This document shows, piece by piece, positions 36,601 through 44,609 of a DNA stretch of 58,540 nucleotides. This DNA comes from Lederbergia panacisoli. Lineage in GTDB: Bacteria; Bacillota; Bacilli; Bacillales; Bacillaceae_C. The notes beneath the pieces were generated by a model, which made no database searches, was not told the origin of the DNA, and was given only the letters and a program-made list of their open reading frames with translations. Both the position numbers and the translations under genes were made by a program. Each line of letters opens with the position of its first letter. The first letter of the stretch is position 1. Location of the stretch: assembly GCF_024626525.1 (NCBI RefSeq), contig NZ_JANJGU010000020.1, positions 1 through 58,540 on the forward strand, written 5' to 3'.

Positions 36601-37263
36601 CTACTTCCAATTTGCTAGTGATTGTATAAACTCATTTACGTTACAAAACAATTGATCTGGCTGAACACTAAACTCCAATGTCTGATAATTTGGCAACCAC
36701 TGTATTCCGATTGTATGTACGTTAGCTTGTTTACCTGCCAGAATGTCGGCGTCGCTATCTCCTAGAAAAACCGCTTCGGTGTTTCGTAAGTTAAGATGTG
36801 CCAATGCCTTATTTATTCCTTCTGGATGTGGTTTTGGCTTCTCAACATCATCACCAGTAATGATTACGTCAAATAAATCATTCATATTAAGGCATTCTAA
36901 AGAAATAAGCAGACTTCTGCTCGCTTTTCCTGTTACTATCCCTAACTTGTAGCCTTCTCTTTTTAAAAGTAGAAGTAAATTGTTAATTTCCTCATTATCT
37001 GGAACGAGTTCTCGGTGCTTTTCTATATATTTTTCATAATATATTTCAATTGCTTTATCATAATTTGAATCTTTAAGATTTTCCCTGATAATCCCGGTCT
37101 CAGATGGACCGAACATAGCCTTAATTTCTTCAGAAGTAACCTCAATATTGTCAAATTCCTTAAACACAGCTTGAAACGCATAAAAACAAACTGGCAAAGT
37201 ATCGGCAAGAGTACCATCAAAATCGAATATTATTGCTTTAATAATTAAACACCTCTCTAACAT
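36601..37263 (-). CDS. HAD-superfamily phosphatase (phosphoglycolate-phosphatase-like)
   Basis: About 220 aa with the HAD motifs: AIIFDFDGTLADT (nucleophile Asp), GIVTGKASR (Ser/Thr motif II), a Lys before PKPHPEGI (motif III) and AVFLGDSDADILAG (motif IV). The cap is of the alpha-helical PgpP/Gph type. The start is unclear: the ATG at 37263 has no ribosome binding site, and GAGAGGTG lies just inside, upstream of an ATT-ATT-AAA stretch that could be a rare ATT start or a lost ATG. Substrate unknown. Confidence 0.85.
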   Translation of the reverse strand: MLERCLIIKAIIFDFDGTLADTLPVCFYAFQAVFKEFDNIEVTSEEIKAMFGPSETGIIRENLKDSNYDKAIEIYYEKYIEKHRELVPDNEEINNLLLLLKREGYKLGIVTGKASRSLLISLECLNMNDLFDVIITGDDVEKPKPHPEGINKALAHLNLRNTEAVFLGDSDADILAGKQANVHTIGIQWLPNYQTLEFSVQPDQLFCNVNEFIQSLANWK

Positions 37264-37409
37264 GATGATATATTGCATTTTCTATCTAAGGAGTAGTTTA
37301 TATAAATATATGTATTCATCATTTGAATGCATATCAGATTTAGTAAATCCTTTATACCTACCCCATGCAAATGTTCAACAACATAAATATTCATTTTGAC
37401 ACTTTGGAT

Positions 37410-37895
37410 TTAAAAATCCCCTAAATATTTCACTATATCCTCTTCCATTTGATCTGGCTTCGTTGTAGGAGAATATCGTTCAACAACTAGTCCATTTTTA
37501 TCAACAAGGAATTTAGTGAAATTCCATTTTATCGCATTCGAAAAAACACCTTTTTGTTGTTCTTTTAAATACGTATACAAGGGATGTTCATTCTCTCCAT
37601 TTACATCAATTTTAGCGAACATTGGAAAGCTTACCCCATAGTTAATTTGACAAAACTGAATGGTTTCTTCTATATTATCAAACTCTTGTTGTTTAAATTG
37701 GTCGCAGGGAAAACCTAGAATAACAAAACCTCGGTCCTTATATTTTTCATAAAGTGTTTGAAGCCCTTCAAATTGCGGAGTAAAACCACATTTACTAGCC
37801 GTATTTACAATGAGCAAAGTTTTTCCAACATAATCCCTCAATGATTTTTCCTTACCGTCCGACATTTTTACCGTATAGTCATATATGGTTCTCAT
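37410..37895 (-). CDS. Glutathione peroxidase-family thiol peroxidase
   Basis: A 161-aa protein close to BsaA/GpxA of Bacillus. IVNTASKCGFTPQFEGLQ holds the peroxidatic Cys (in place of selenocysteine), ILGFPCDQFKQQE the second Cys and Gln, and KWNFTKFLVDKNG the conserved Trp/Asn. All catalytic tetrad residues are present. It reduces peroxides, probably with thioredoxin. AGGAGG before the ATG; single-gene unit. Confidence 0.92.
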   Translation of the reverse strand: MRTIYDYTVKMSDGKEKSLRDYVGKTLLIVNTASKCGFTPQFEGLQTLYEKYKDRGFVILGFPCDQFKQQEFDNIEETIQFCQINYGVSFPMFAKIDVNGENEHPLYTYLKEQQKGVFSNAIKWNFTKFLVDKNGLVVERYSPTTKPDQMEEDIVKYLGDF

Positions 37896-38316
37896 AAATT
37901 TTCCTCCTAAAGAATCATAATTTCACACTTTCCTCCATTTAATACTTACCCCACAAAAACCCATACTTCTAAAATCTGCCTTATACTATTCTGTACCAGC
38001 TGCCTTAAATGGCTTGGGCAACGAACAATTTGTATCTTGCCCGCATTATCTGTTCAGTACTTTTATCTAATCCCCATTCAGGAAACTTAGACAGTCATAA
38101 TGAAGAGAATAAACCCCAATGAGGTAGAACTGTAAAATTTATAGTTGTCATCACGGCGTTATATTGATTTGTAAAATCATTCATAGCTTCCGGTCAATAA
38201 AGAATAGAATTTCAATACGCGCATCGTGGTTGCCTGTTAATTGGAATTACGTATTAGTAAAGATCCAACAATTACTTCGACCAGCTATTGAATTAAAAAA
38301 ATCAAATTTAAGTCTG
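37896..38316. other. Intergenic, nothing recognised
   Basis: About 420 bp of AT-rich sequence between the peroxidase promoter side and the acetyltransferase 3' end. No coding frame with a ribosome binding site, no strong hairpin and no recognisable fragment was found. Confidence 0.5.
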
Positions 38317-38865
38317 CTATAATATTTTTCGATTTAATGTCTTTTCCATCAAGTTCCAACCTTCATAGCAGCTTGGAGCTGTTATAAAAGGTTCAAATCC
38401 AAAGTTTAAATACATATTGATAGCTTGGTAGCTCGTAGTTTGAGTTGTTAGATAGGCTTGTGTATGGTGATAAGCCAAAATATTCATCGCTTCACTAAGT
38501 AATGGCTTTGCCAGTTTCTTTCCCTGATATTCAGGAACAACACTTACCCAGTGTATTCTACCCGATATTTGACCATCACCATTTAAGTTTCCATACCAAG
38601 CAGTTGTAGTTGCGATGGCATCTCCATCTTTGTTCTCAATGAATAGACAACGCTTTGACATTTCAGCAGTGTGCGACCCAAATTCTTTTGTAAAATGTTC
38701 TAGTGCAGTTTTTTCATTTTTGAATTCGTCCACGCTTGCTTCAATTCTTGCCCAATTATATTCGTCACCTCGTTGAAATAATCTAATTTGAAAGCCATCT
38801 ACAAGCGAATATTTAGGAATGTTCAACAAATCTTTTCTCACCATTTTTAATGGAATGCTTTTCAT
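38317..38865 (-). CDS. GNAT-family N-acetyltransferase
   Basis: About 182 aa. WARIEASVDEF at the N-terminal side, then ISGRIHWVSVVPEYQGKKLAKPLL is the acetyl-CoA motif A (Q-x-x-K-x-L in place of Q-x-x-G-x-G/A, thus slightly atypical), and TQTTSYQAINMYLNFGFEPF is motif B. The start used is the ATG after AAGGAGTTGG; an upstream frame to 38940 overlaps that site. Substrate unknown. Confidence 0.82.
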   Translation of the reverse strand: MKSIPLKMVRKDLLNIPKYSLVDGFQIRLFQRGDEYNWARIEASVDEFKNEKTALEHFTKEFGSHTAEMSKRCLFIENKDGDAIATTTAWYGNLNGDGQISGRIHWVSVVPEYQGKKLAKPLLSEAMNILAYHHTQAYLTTQTTSYQAINMYLNFGFEPFITAPSCYEGWNLMEKTLNRKIL

Positions 38866-39001
38866 TAAAACCAACTCCTTACTATTCCACATTATCCTAT
38901 TTACACCTTGAGAGATTGCCGGAAAAATAAAGAGGTTCAAAAAGGCTGCTTATCTTATTTTTCTTCAGCAATTTTCTTACGAAAACAAAGCAATTAATAT
39001 A

Positions 39002-41056
39002 TTATTTTAAATTAATCTTCACAATAGCATCCAAAAATCTTGTAGTATTATATTCATAAATCTTCAGCCATTTAGGAATTACATTCTCTTCAGCGTTATT
39101 ACTATGTAACTTAATACTTTGTTCTGTTAAAAAGTAACGGGGCTGCTCGATTTCTTCATATATAAAAGGTGTTTCATTCATATCATATTCGATTCCATTT
39201 TTATCAACTATTACCCCTTTAGAATCCATATCCGTCGAAATAATTTCATATTCATCATCACTTACAACATTGAAGTGAATCCACTCATATCCTCGATTTT
39301 TAATTTCGTAATTACTTATGACAACATTTGTAGGCTGTCCAACTTCCACATTGTCGATGGAGATTGTACTGCCTGCGTATTCAAAGGTTTGAGGGTATCC
39401 CTGAGAAATATCCAGCTCAACGGTTTTTTGTTCATCGACCGTTACATTAACAGATTCAAATTGAACGTTAACCTCTTTCGGATTTTCTACAAAGAGTGGG
39501 TCAAATTGTGTTTGAAAAGTTACCCAATTATTGCTTCCATATGTATATGAGTGACCATAAGGATCAGCTTTCGCTTTTCTATTATTCACTTGTATATTAT
39601 CAAAGTTTACACCATTTATCCGCTTCTCCGGCAGTTCAAAAGTAAAAGCACAATGCAGAATTGTCGCCGTCGGAGCAAAAATTAGTTTATCAAATCGAAC
39701 GGGGATTCCTTCTACTTCTGTTTCTTCATCCAATTCATATTCGATAGAAGGGTGTTTTGTTACAGGAATCTGGAAGTTCCATTCTCCTGCTTCATAAGCC
39801 ATGCTCTTGTATGCCATATCCCCTACAGAGGATTTACGGATCAATTTCTGCAGCTTTGTGATCTTAAGTTTGATGGTTCCGTCATTCTTTTTAATGGGCA
39901 ACAAACTAAGCATTCCATGATATACATTCTTTTCTTTATTATTTTGATCAGATTTTAAATCAGGAGGATAGTACATCGGAGATATTTCACGACTCATAAT
40001 TTCATTTTTGTTCTCCGCATAAACCCCATCATTATAATTCAACATATATTGGTTGTCTTTTTCTGTATCTTCTATTTCATAAAATACTAGAGTTTGTAAA
40101 TCATCAGCAATAACACTTTTGATAGTAATTTTTATACCATTACCTTCCGCTTCTAGGTTCAGTCTGTCACCCAATCCTTGCTGTAGAAAGGCCCGCAATT
40201 GCTGATTCTCTTCTGTCCAAGCATAGTAGAGGTTCGTAAAAAAACCTGTAAAAACTCCTATACTTATTAATATTGCGAAAGCACTTACAAAAGCATACCC
40301 CATTTTTTTTCGGATATTGTTCTTCCTTTGTCTCTGCTTTTCCTTTTCTGCCAGGCATTCTATAACTTTCTCCATAAAACCAGATGGCATACGGAAATCC
40401 CTAAAACCTTCAGCAAGGCTTAACATGACTTCTTGAAAAGTGCCAAAATCCTCCTGACAGTGCTGGCAATGATAAATATGCATCTCAAAATCAATCTTTT
40501 TTGATCGTTCCAAGGTTCTTTCTAAGTAATCAATATAATAATTATAATACCCTTTACAGTCATTAAAGGATGAGTTGTACCCCCATTCCCTTCGAAGTGA
40601 CTGAATTCCTGAAAACAAAAGCTCTTTCATCTTTTCCTCTGAAATTTGAAGAAGAAGTGCCGCTTCCTCCAGTGAGATTCCTTTTGAATATGTAAGAACT
40701 ACGGCCTCTCTTTCATTTTCTATCAACTGATCAAGAACATTAAATAACTCCTGACGTGATACACCTTTCTCGGAATCTTGTAATCTTTTATCATCTGAAA
40801 GCTCCCTACACGTATGTATAAAAATAGAAGTTACCCACATTTTGAATGATATATCCTGTTTATATCGAGGCAGTTCCTTGTGCACTTTTATTATCGATCG
40901 GTAAAAAAGTTCTTCCATTTGCTGTTGATTCCTAAGATAAGACCAACCTAGTATATAGAACGATTGTATATGCTGATCGAACCACTCAACGATTGATTCC
41001 ACGTCTATTTCTCTTATCGAAGTTATTGACATGGGATCTATTTTTTCTGGGTTCAT
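39002..41056 (-). CDS. Sigma-like/anti-sigma fusion membrane protein, copy 2
   Basis: 684 aa, the same length as the paralogue at 21730-23784, with the ATG behind AAAGGAGGG. Sigma region 2-like (SIVEWFDQHIQSFYILGWSY, WVTSIFIHTCREL), region 4-like (NEREAVVLTYSKGISLEEAA, KELLFSGIQSLRREW), the zinc motif HIYHCQHC (H-x3-C-x2-C), a membrane helix at ~252-270 (YAFVSAFAILISIGVFTGFF) and the long outer domain (ENVIPKWLKIYEYNTT at the end) occur at the same positions. Many substitutions are conservative, which points to an older duplication kept under selection. 15 kb separate the copies. Confidence 0.78.
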   Translation of the reverse strand: MNPEKIDPMSITSIREIDVESIVEWFDQHIQSFYILGWSYLRNQQQMEELFYRSIIKVHKELPRYKQDISFKMWVTSIFIHTCRELSDDKRLQDSEKGVSRQELFNVLDQLIENEREAVVLTYSKGISLEEAALLLQISEEKMKELLFSGIQSLRREWGYNSSFNDCKGYYNYYIDYLERTLERSKKIDFEMHIYHCQHCQEDFGTFQEVMLSLAEGFRDFRMPSGFMEKVIECLAEKEKQRQRKNNIRKKMGYAFVSAFAILISIGVFTGFFTNLYYAWTEENQQLRAFLQQGLGDRLNLEAEGNGIKITIKSVIADDLQTLVFYEIEDTEKDNQYMLNYNDGVYAENKNEIMSREISPMYYPPDLKSDQNNKEKNVYHGMLSLLPIKKNDGTIKLKITKLQKLIRKSSVGDMAYKSMAYEAGEWNFQIPVTKHPSIEYELDEETEVEGIPVRFDKLIFAPTATILHCAFTFELPEKRINGVNFDNIQVNNRKAKADPYGHSYTYGSNNWVTFQTQFDPLFVENPKEVNVQFESVNVTVDEQKTVELDISQGYPQTFEYAGSTISIDNVEVGQPTNVVISNYEIKNRGYEWIHFNVVSDDEYEIISTDMDSKGVIVDKNGIEYDMNETPFIYEEIEQPRYFLTEQSIKLHSNNAEENVIPKWLKIYEYNTTRFLDAIVKINLK

Positions 41057-41175
41057 AAATATCCCTCCTTTTAGCTCTCTTTTTTGCCAAAGTTTTGTAC
41101 ATGAAACTTCTATTATATTCAGCATTATTTATTATGTATCTATTTCTAAATACAATAAAATTTAAGTTTCCTTCT

Positions 41176-41565
41176 TCATCTATTAATAAAAATTTCATAC
41201 TGCTCTCGAACAAAATTCCTTAATAGTTCAAGCTTTTCTTTATTTTGAATTACTTCAAACGGAATATAAACCTCATGTTTTTTTAAAGTAAAACTTCTTA
41301 TTTCTTTGATATCAAAATGTAAGAGCGCCTGAATTTCTTTTTGAATCATTTTCCCCTTAAGGGACCCCTGATTACCCGGGTCAACATGAAGTATCAAACA
41401 GTTGTAGCGTTTTTCTCCATATAAAGTAGCGAATTTTGGCATTCCCCCACCAAAAAGGAAAGGCTTATATCCTAATGTTAAACTCTTTGGGGCAAGGGTA
41501 TAATTCATACTACCTAGGCCATTTAAAAACTTATGAAGCTCACTAAATACCTGTAATTCATTCAT
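41176..41565 (-). CDS. Unknown 129-aa cytoplasmic protein
   Basis: Not recognised. A soluble mixed alpha/beta protein: SLTLGYKPFLFGGGMPKFA, then RYNCLILHVDPGNQGSLKGK and a C-terminal helix (EKLELLRNFVREQYEIF). No membrane segment, signal peptide or metal motif. AGGAG before the ATG. It resembles no family I can name; the lone G-rich stretch FGGG is not a nucleotide-binding loop. Confidence 0.65.
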   Translation of the reverse strand: MNELQVFSELHKFLNGLGSMNYTLAPKSLTLGYKPFLFGGGMPKFATLYGEKRYNCLILHVDPGNQGSLKGKMIQKEIQALLHFDIKEIRSFTLKKHEVYIPFEVIQNKEKLELLRNFVREQYEIFINR

Positions 41566-41805
41566 TTATTTTTCTCCTAGCATCTTTATTTTGATATTTG
41601 TATTTAGCCTATTTAACTTGGGAAAGTCTTCAGACTTCTTCCACTTCTTCCTATATCTTCGAAATCGGACCATTTTCTTTATAATCATTATATTTGAAAT
41701 AGAAGGAGATTTCATAGATATCCATTGTAGTTTCTATTTCTACTTAATTTAACTCTGATTTCACATTCTCTATTTGCAGTGGCTATTAACCACGTTTCAA
41801 TATGT

Positions 41806-41838
41806 AGAAAAAGAGCAAGGAATTGTTCCTCGCCCTTC
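41806..41838 (-). terminator. Terminator after the YdbC-like gene
   Basis: AGGGCGAGGAA and TTCCTTGCTCT pair around a 3-4 base loop, and TTTTTC follows on the minus strand. Confidence 0.75.
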
Positions 41839-41854
41839 TACATTTTTAATATTT

Positions 41855-42070
41855 TCAAATATCATTTAATAACTGTTTTAACATATCAACTTCTGTTTTG
41901 GATAAGGTGATTCCTTTCCCCATCTTTTCTTTATTCGGAGACCAGTCCCGCAAATCATATTTCGGTTCATTGCCATTCCAGCTGATTAAATTCAACTCTT
42001 TCTTCCATCCCTTAGATGATTCCGAAATGACACCAATATGTTCAACAACTTCGAATTTTATATCTGCCAT
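41855..42070 (-). CDS. ydbC: YdbC-family (PC4-like) single-stranded-DNA-binding protein
   Basis: A 71-aa protein typical of the bacterial YdbC/PC4 family. The pattern FEVVEHIGVISESSKGWKKE, LNLISWNGNEPKYDLRDWSP and KMGKGITLSKTEV covers the whole domain. Relatives in Lactococcus bind single-stranded nucleic acid as dimers; the aromatic and basic residues are kept. AAGGAG ribosome binding site; own terminator. Confidence 0.88.
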   Translation of the reverse strand: MADIKFEVVEHIGVISESSKGWKKELNLISWNGNEPKYDLRDWSPNKEKMGKGITLSKTEVDMLKQLLNDI

Positions 42071-42180
42071 AATAATTCTCCTTAATTAAGAAAACAGTCA
42101 CGTATAATGTAACTTCTGTATCAATCGTTAAAAGTGCCTTTCACCTTCAATTGGACTTCCTTGGCAGCAATTTACAAAGT

Positions 42181-42744
42181 TCAGACCCTAAGCGAGCCAC
42201 GGAAACCCCTTGCGCCATAATAGGAGTCAGCTCCATTGTGGTACACAAAGACAGTGTCGTAGCGATAATCACAAAAGATCGCCCCTCCGAGTTTTCTAAT
42301 ATTAGCAGGTGTTTTCACCCAGCTCGATGTTTTAGTATCAAAATTTCCAAGCTCCTGCAGCTCCCGGTATTGTTCTTCCGTTAAAATCTCAACGCCCATA
42401 TCATAAGCCATATCAATAGCACTGTTTTCTGGTTTGTGTTTTTTTCTTGAATCTAGTGCTTTACGGTCATAACAAACATTTCTCCGACCTTTAGGGCTTT
42501 CCGCTGAACAATCATAAAAAATGTATTCATCCGCTTCTTTATCGTGAACAATAACATCGGGTTCACCACCGGTTCTTTCCATTTCATAAAGCGACCACAG
42601 TTTTTCGGTATTAGTTTCTAGCTTTGCTTCTACTTTAGCCCATTCAAGTCCTTTATGACGATTCATGTTTTTATCAAAACGAGCTTTCAAGATTCTGAGT
42701 ATTTCTTCATGCTGTTCTGGGGATAGCTTTCTTTTTTCGTTCAT
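42181..42744 (-). CDS. DUF4256 family protein
   Basis: A 187-aa soluble protein of unknown function. The sequence fits DUF4256 throughout: LEWAKVEAKLETNTEKLWSL, MERTGGEPDVIV, FYDCSAESPKGRRNVCYD and a C-terminal YRYDTVFVYHNGADSYYGAR. It carries conserved Glu/Asp/Tyr residues but no known catalytic motif. GAGGAGG before the ATG. Confidence 0.88.
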   Translation of the reverse strand: MNEKRKLSPEQHEEILRILKARFDKNMNRHKGLEWAKVEAKLETNTEKLWSLYEMERTGGEPDVIVHDKEADEYIFYDCSAESPKGRRNVCYDRKALDSRKKHKPENSAIDMAYDMGVEILTEEQYRELQELGNFDTKTSSWVKTPANIRKLGGAIFCDYRYDTVFVYHNGADSYYGARGFRGSLRV

Positions 42745-42939
42745 AATAAAACCTCCTCGTATAATATGATCCAGTTAATTGATTGTATTAGCACAGAAAC
42801 GCACATGCTAAACTGATTTAAATGCTTGATGTTTTAAATTAAACCATTACTAAACCTTTATACTTTTTGTCTATCAAGACTTTATTAAAAGCTCTTTTAT
42901 TAATAATTGTTGATTTTCGTGTAGGTATGAGAATTCATA

Positions 42940-43130
42940 GGCGGAGAATTTCCCGCTAATGTATGTAGAGGATGCTATAAAAGCAGATATAAGCGGAGAT
43001 ATTCCGATTAACTGCCCTAAATAAGACAAGATCCAAAGATTTGGATACTATTAGCGGAAAAACTGCCTTTATTTTTAAGGTAATATGTGAATTTCCCAAT
43101 TTAAACGGAATTTATCCGTTTATTTTTCAA
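42940..43130. repeat. Cluster of imperfect GCGGA...TCCGC hairpin elements
   Basis: GGCGGAGAATTTCCCGC, AGCGGAGATATTCCGAT, AGCGGAAAAACTGCC and AACGGAATTTATCCGTT occur within 190 bp, all variants of one short palindrome. They fill the gap between DUF4256 and the coiled-coil operon; the last one could terminate the operon at 43170. Confidence 0.55.
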
Positions 43131-43169
43131 ATACTGTAAAATCAACATTCGGTTATAACAACAGCCTTA

Positions 43170-44603
43170 TTAAAAAAAGAAATGACTTACCGATAGTGCA
43201 AAAGCAAGAATGGTGATGGATAAAATAATTTTTGACAATGTATTATTTGCTTTAGAGTCTAACATATCTTTTAAAGAAGTCATTTCATCTTCAAGCTTAT
43301 TTATCCTTATTGCCTGTTCCTCAATTGTTGTCAAATTACTCATTATTTGTTCTTTTAATTCATCATTCTTCTCTTGTAAAGCAGTTAATTGTTCAACATG
43401 CTTTTTTATATTTTCAGAGTGTGTTATTAACTGTTCTCCTTGCATGTTAACAATAACGGCTTGAGCCTGTAACTGTCCATTATGGAGCCTGTCGATTTCG
43501 GCTCTGATTTCTAATTGTTTTTCGAGTCTTATACCTGTCTCTGCATGAATACTCAGCTGTTTATCGTGCAGCTTATCAATCTCTATTTGTGCTTGCAATT
43601 TCTCTTCAAGTTTTTCGTCGGTCTCAGCTTGAATTTTTAGTTGCTCCTCGTGCAACTTAACAATCCCTGCTTGGGTATGTAATTTTTCACTATGGTACTT
43701 GATGAGCTCGGCTTGAGAGTTCAATTCTTCTTCGAGTCTCTTACCTGTCTCTGCATGAATACTCAACTGTTTATCATGGAGCTTATCAATCTCTATTTGT
43801 GCTTGCAATTTCTCTTCAAGTTTTTCGTCGGTCTCAGCTTGAATTTTTAGTTGCTCCTCGTGCAACTTAACAATCCCTGCTTGGGTATGTAATTTTTCAC
43901 TATGGTACCTGCTAAACTCGGCTTGGGAGTTCAATTCTTCTACGAGTCTTTTACTAGTCTTTTCATGGTTTTTCAACTGCTCATTATGTAGTTTATCAAT
44001 TTCCGCCTGCGCTTGTAACCGTTCATCAATTTGTTTGACTTTTTGGGATTGAACTTGTAGTTTTTCATCGTGAATTTTTATAGTTTTTGAAAAATTATCT
44101 TGTTTTCTAAGTATATCTTCTTGTTCCTTTAATTGCTTTACAACCATAATCAATTCTTGTCTAGCTAATTCAGATAATTCTTCTTTAGAAGCACCCTTTA
44201 ACCTCATTTCGAGTTCACGAACAACGAACCGATTGCTAGCAATATTACTAACACCCAACCCAAATAAATATTTCGCAATTTCAGCTAATTTTGTTTGAAA
44301 TTCAAAAGAGATTTTTTGTGCTTCAGCTCCTGATTGAACTGCCTCGGCTAAATCTATTCCTGCTGATTGCAATTCTTCAATAGCAACTTTTTTCTTTCCA
44401 AATCCAGCTGATTTATCTTTTGCACTTTTTGCGGAATCTTTTGCTACAGCAGCGGCTTTCATTGCTTTTTTGACACTCTTGTCAAGGTCGTTGAGCTTTC
44501 TAATTTGCCCGTGAATCATTACAGGTAGATCTTTATCGTTAAAACCTGATAAACCCGACTCTATTATTTGATTTGGATCCAAAACAACAAGTGCATTGCC
44601 CAT
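43170..44603 (-). CDS. Coiled-coil repeat protein with C-terminal membrane anchor
   Basis: A 477-aa protein, unrecognised. Residues 1-150 are globular-helical with an Ala/Lys-rich stretch (VKKAMKAAAVAKDSAKSAKD) and GKASKEELSELARQEL-type segments; ~155-440 are a long coiled coil built from 11-mer units of the type KLHxEQLKIQAETDEKLEE; the last ~22 residues (LSKIILSITILAFALSVSHFF) are a tail anchor. A 210-bp segment encoding 70 residues is duplicated in tandem within it. It lies 6 bp after the 501-aa gene, with GGGGG before the ATG, so the two form an operon. A tethering or sensing filament at the membrane is plausible; this is inference. Confidence 0.72.
   Translation of the reverse strand: MGNALVVLDPNQIIESGLSGFNDKDLPVMIHGQIRKLNDLDKSVKKAMKAAAVAKDSAKSAKDKSAGFGKKKVAIEELQSAGIDLAEAVQSGAEAQKISFEFQTKLAEIAKYLFGLGVSNIASNRFVVRELEMRLKGASKEELSELARQELIMVVKQLKEQEDILRKQDNFSKTIKIHDEKLQVQSQKVKQIDERLQAQAEIDKLHNEQLKNHEKTSKRLVEELNSQAEFSRYHSEKLHTQAGIVKLHEEQLKIQAETDEKLEEKLQAQIEIDKLHDKQLSIHAETGKRLEEELNSQAELIKYHSEKLHTQAGIVKLHEEQLKIQAETDEKLEEKLQAQIEIDKLHDKQLSIHAETGIRLEKQLEIRAEIDRLHNGQLQAQAVIVNMQGEQLITHSENIKKHVEQLTALQEKNDELKEQIMSNLTTIEEQAIRINKLEDEMTSLKDMLDSKANNTLSKIILSITILAFALSVSHFFF
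43521..43940 (-). repeat. Two tandem 210-bp copies inside the coiled-coil gene
   Basis: Copy 1 is 43521-43730 and copy 2 is 43731-43940, offset exactly 210 bp (70 codons), in frame and nearly identical; differences cluster near the copy ends. The duplication is recent relative to the rest of the gene and should allow length variation by recombination. Confidence 0.85.
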
Positions 44604-44609
44604 GTTTAA

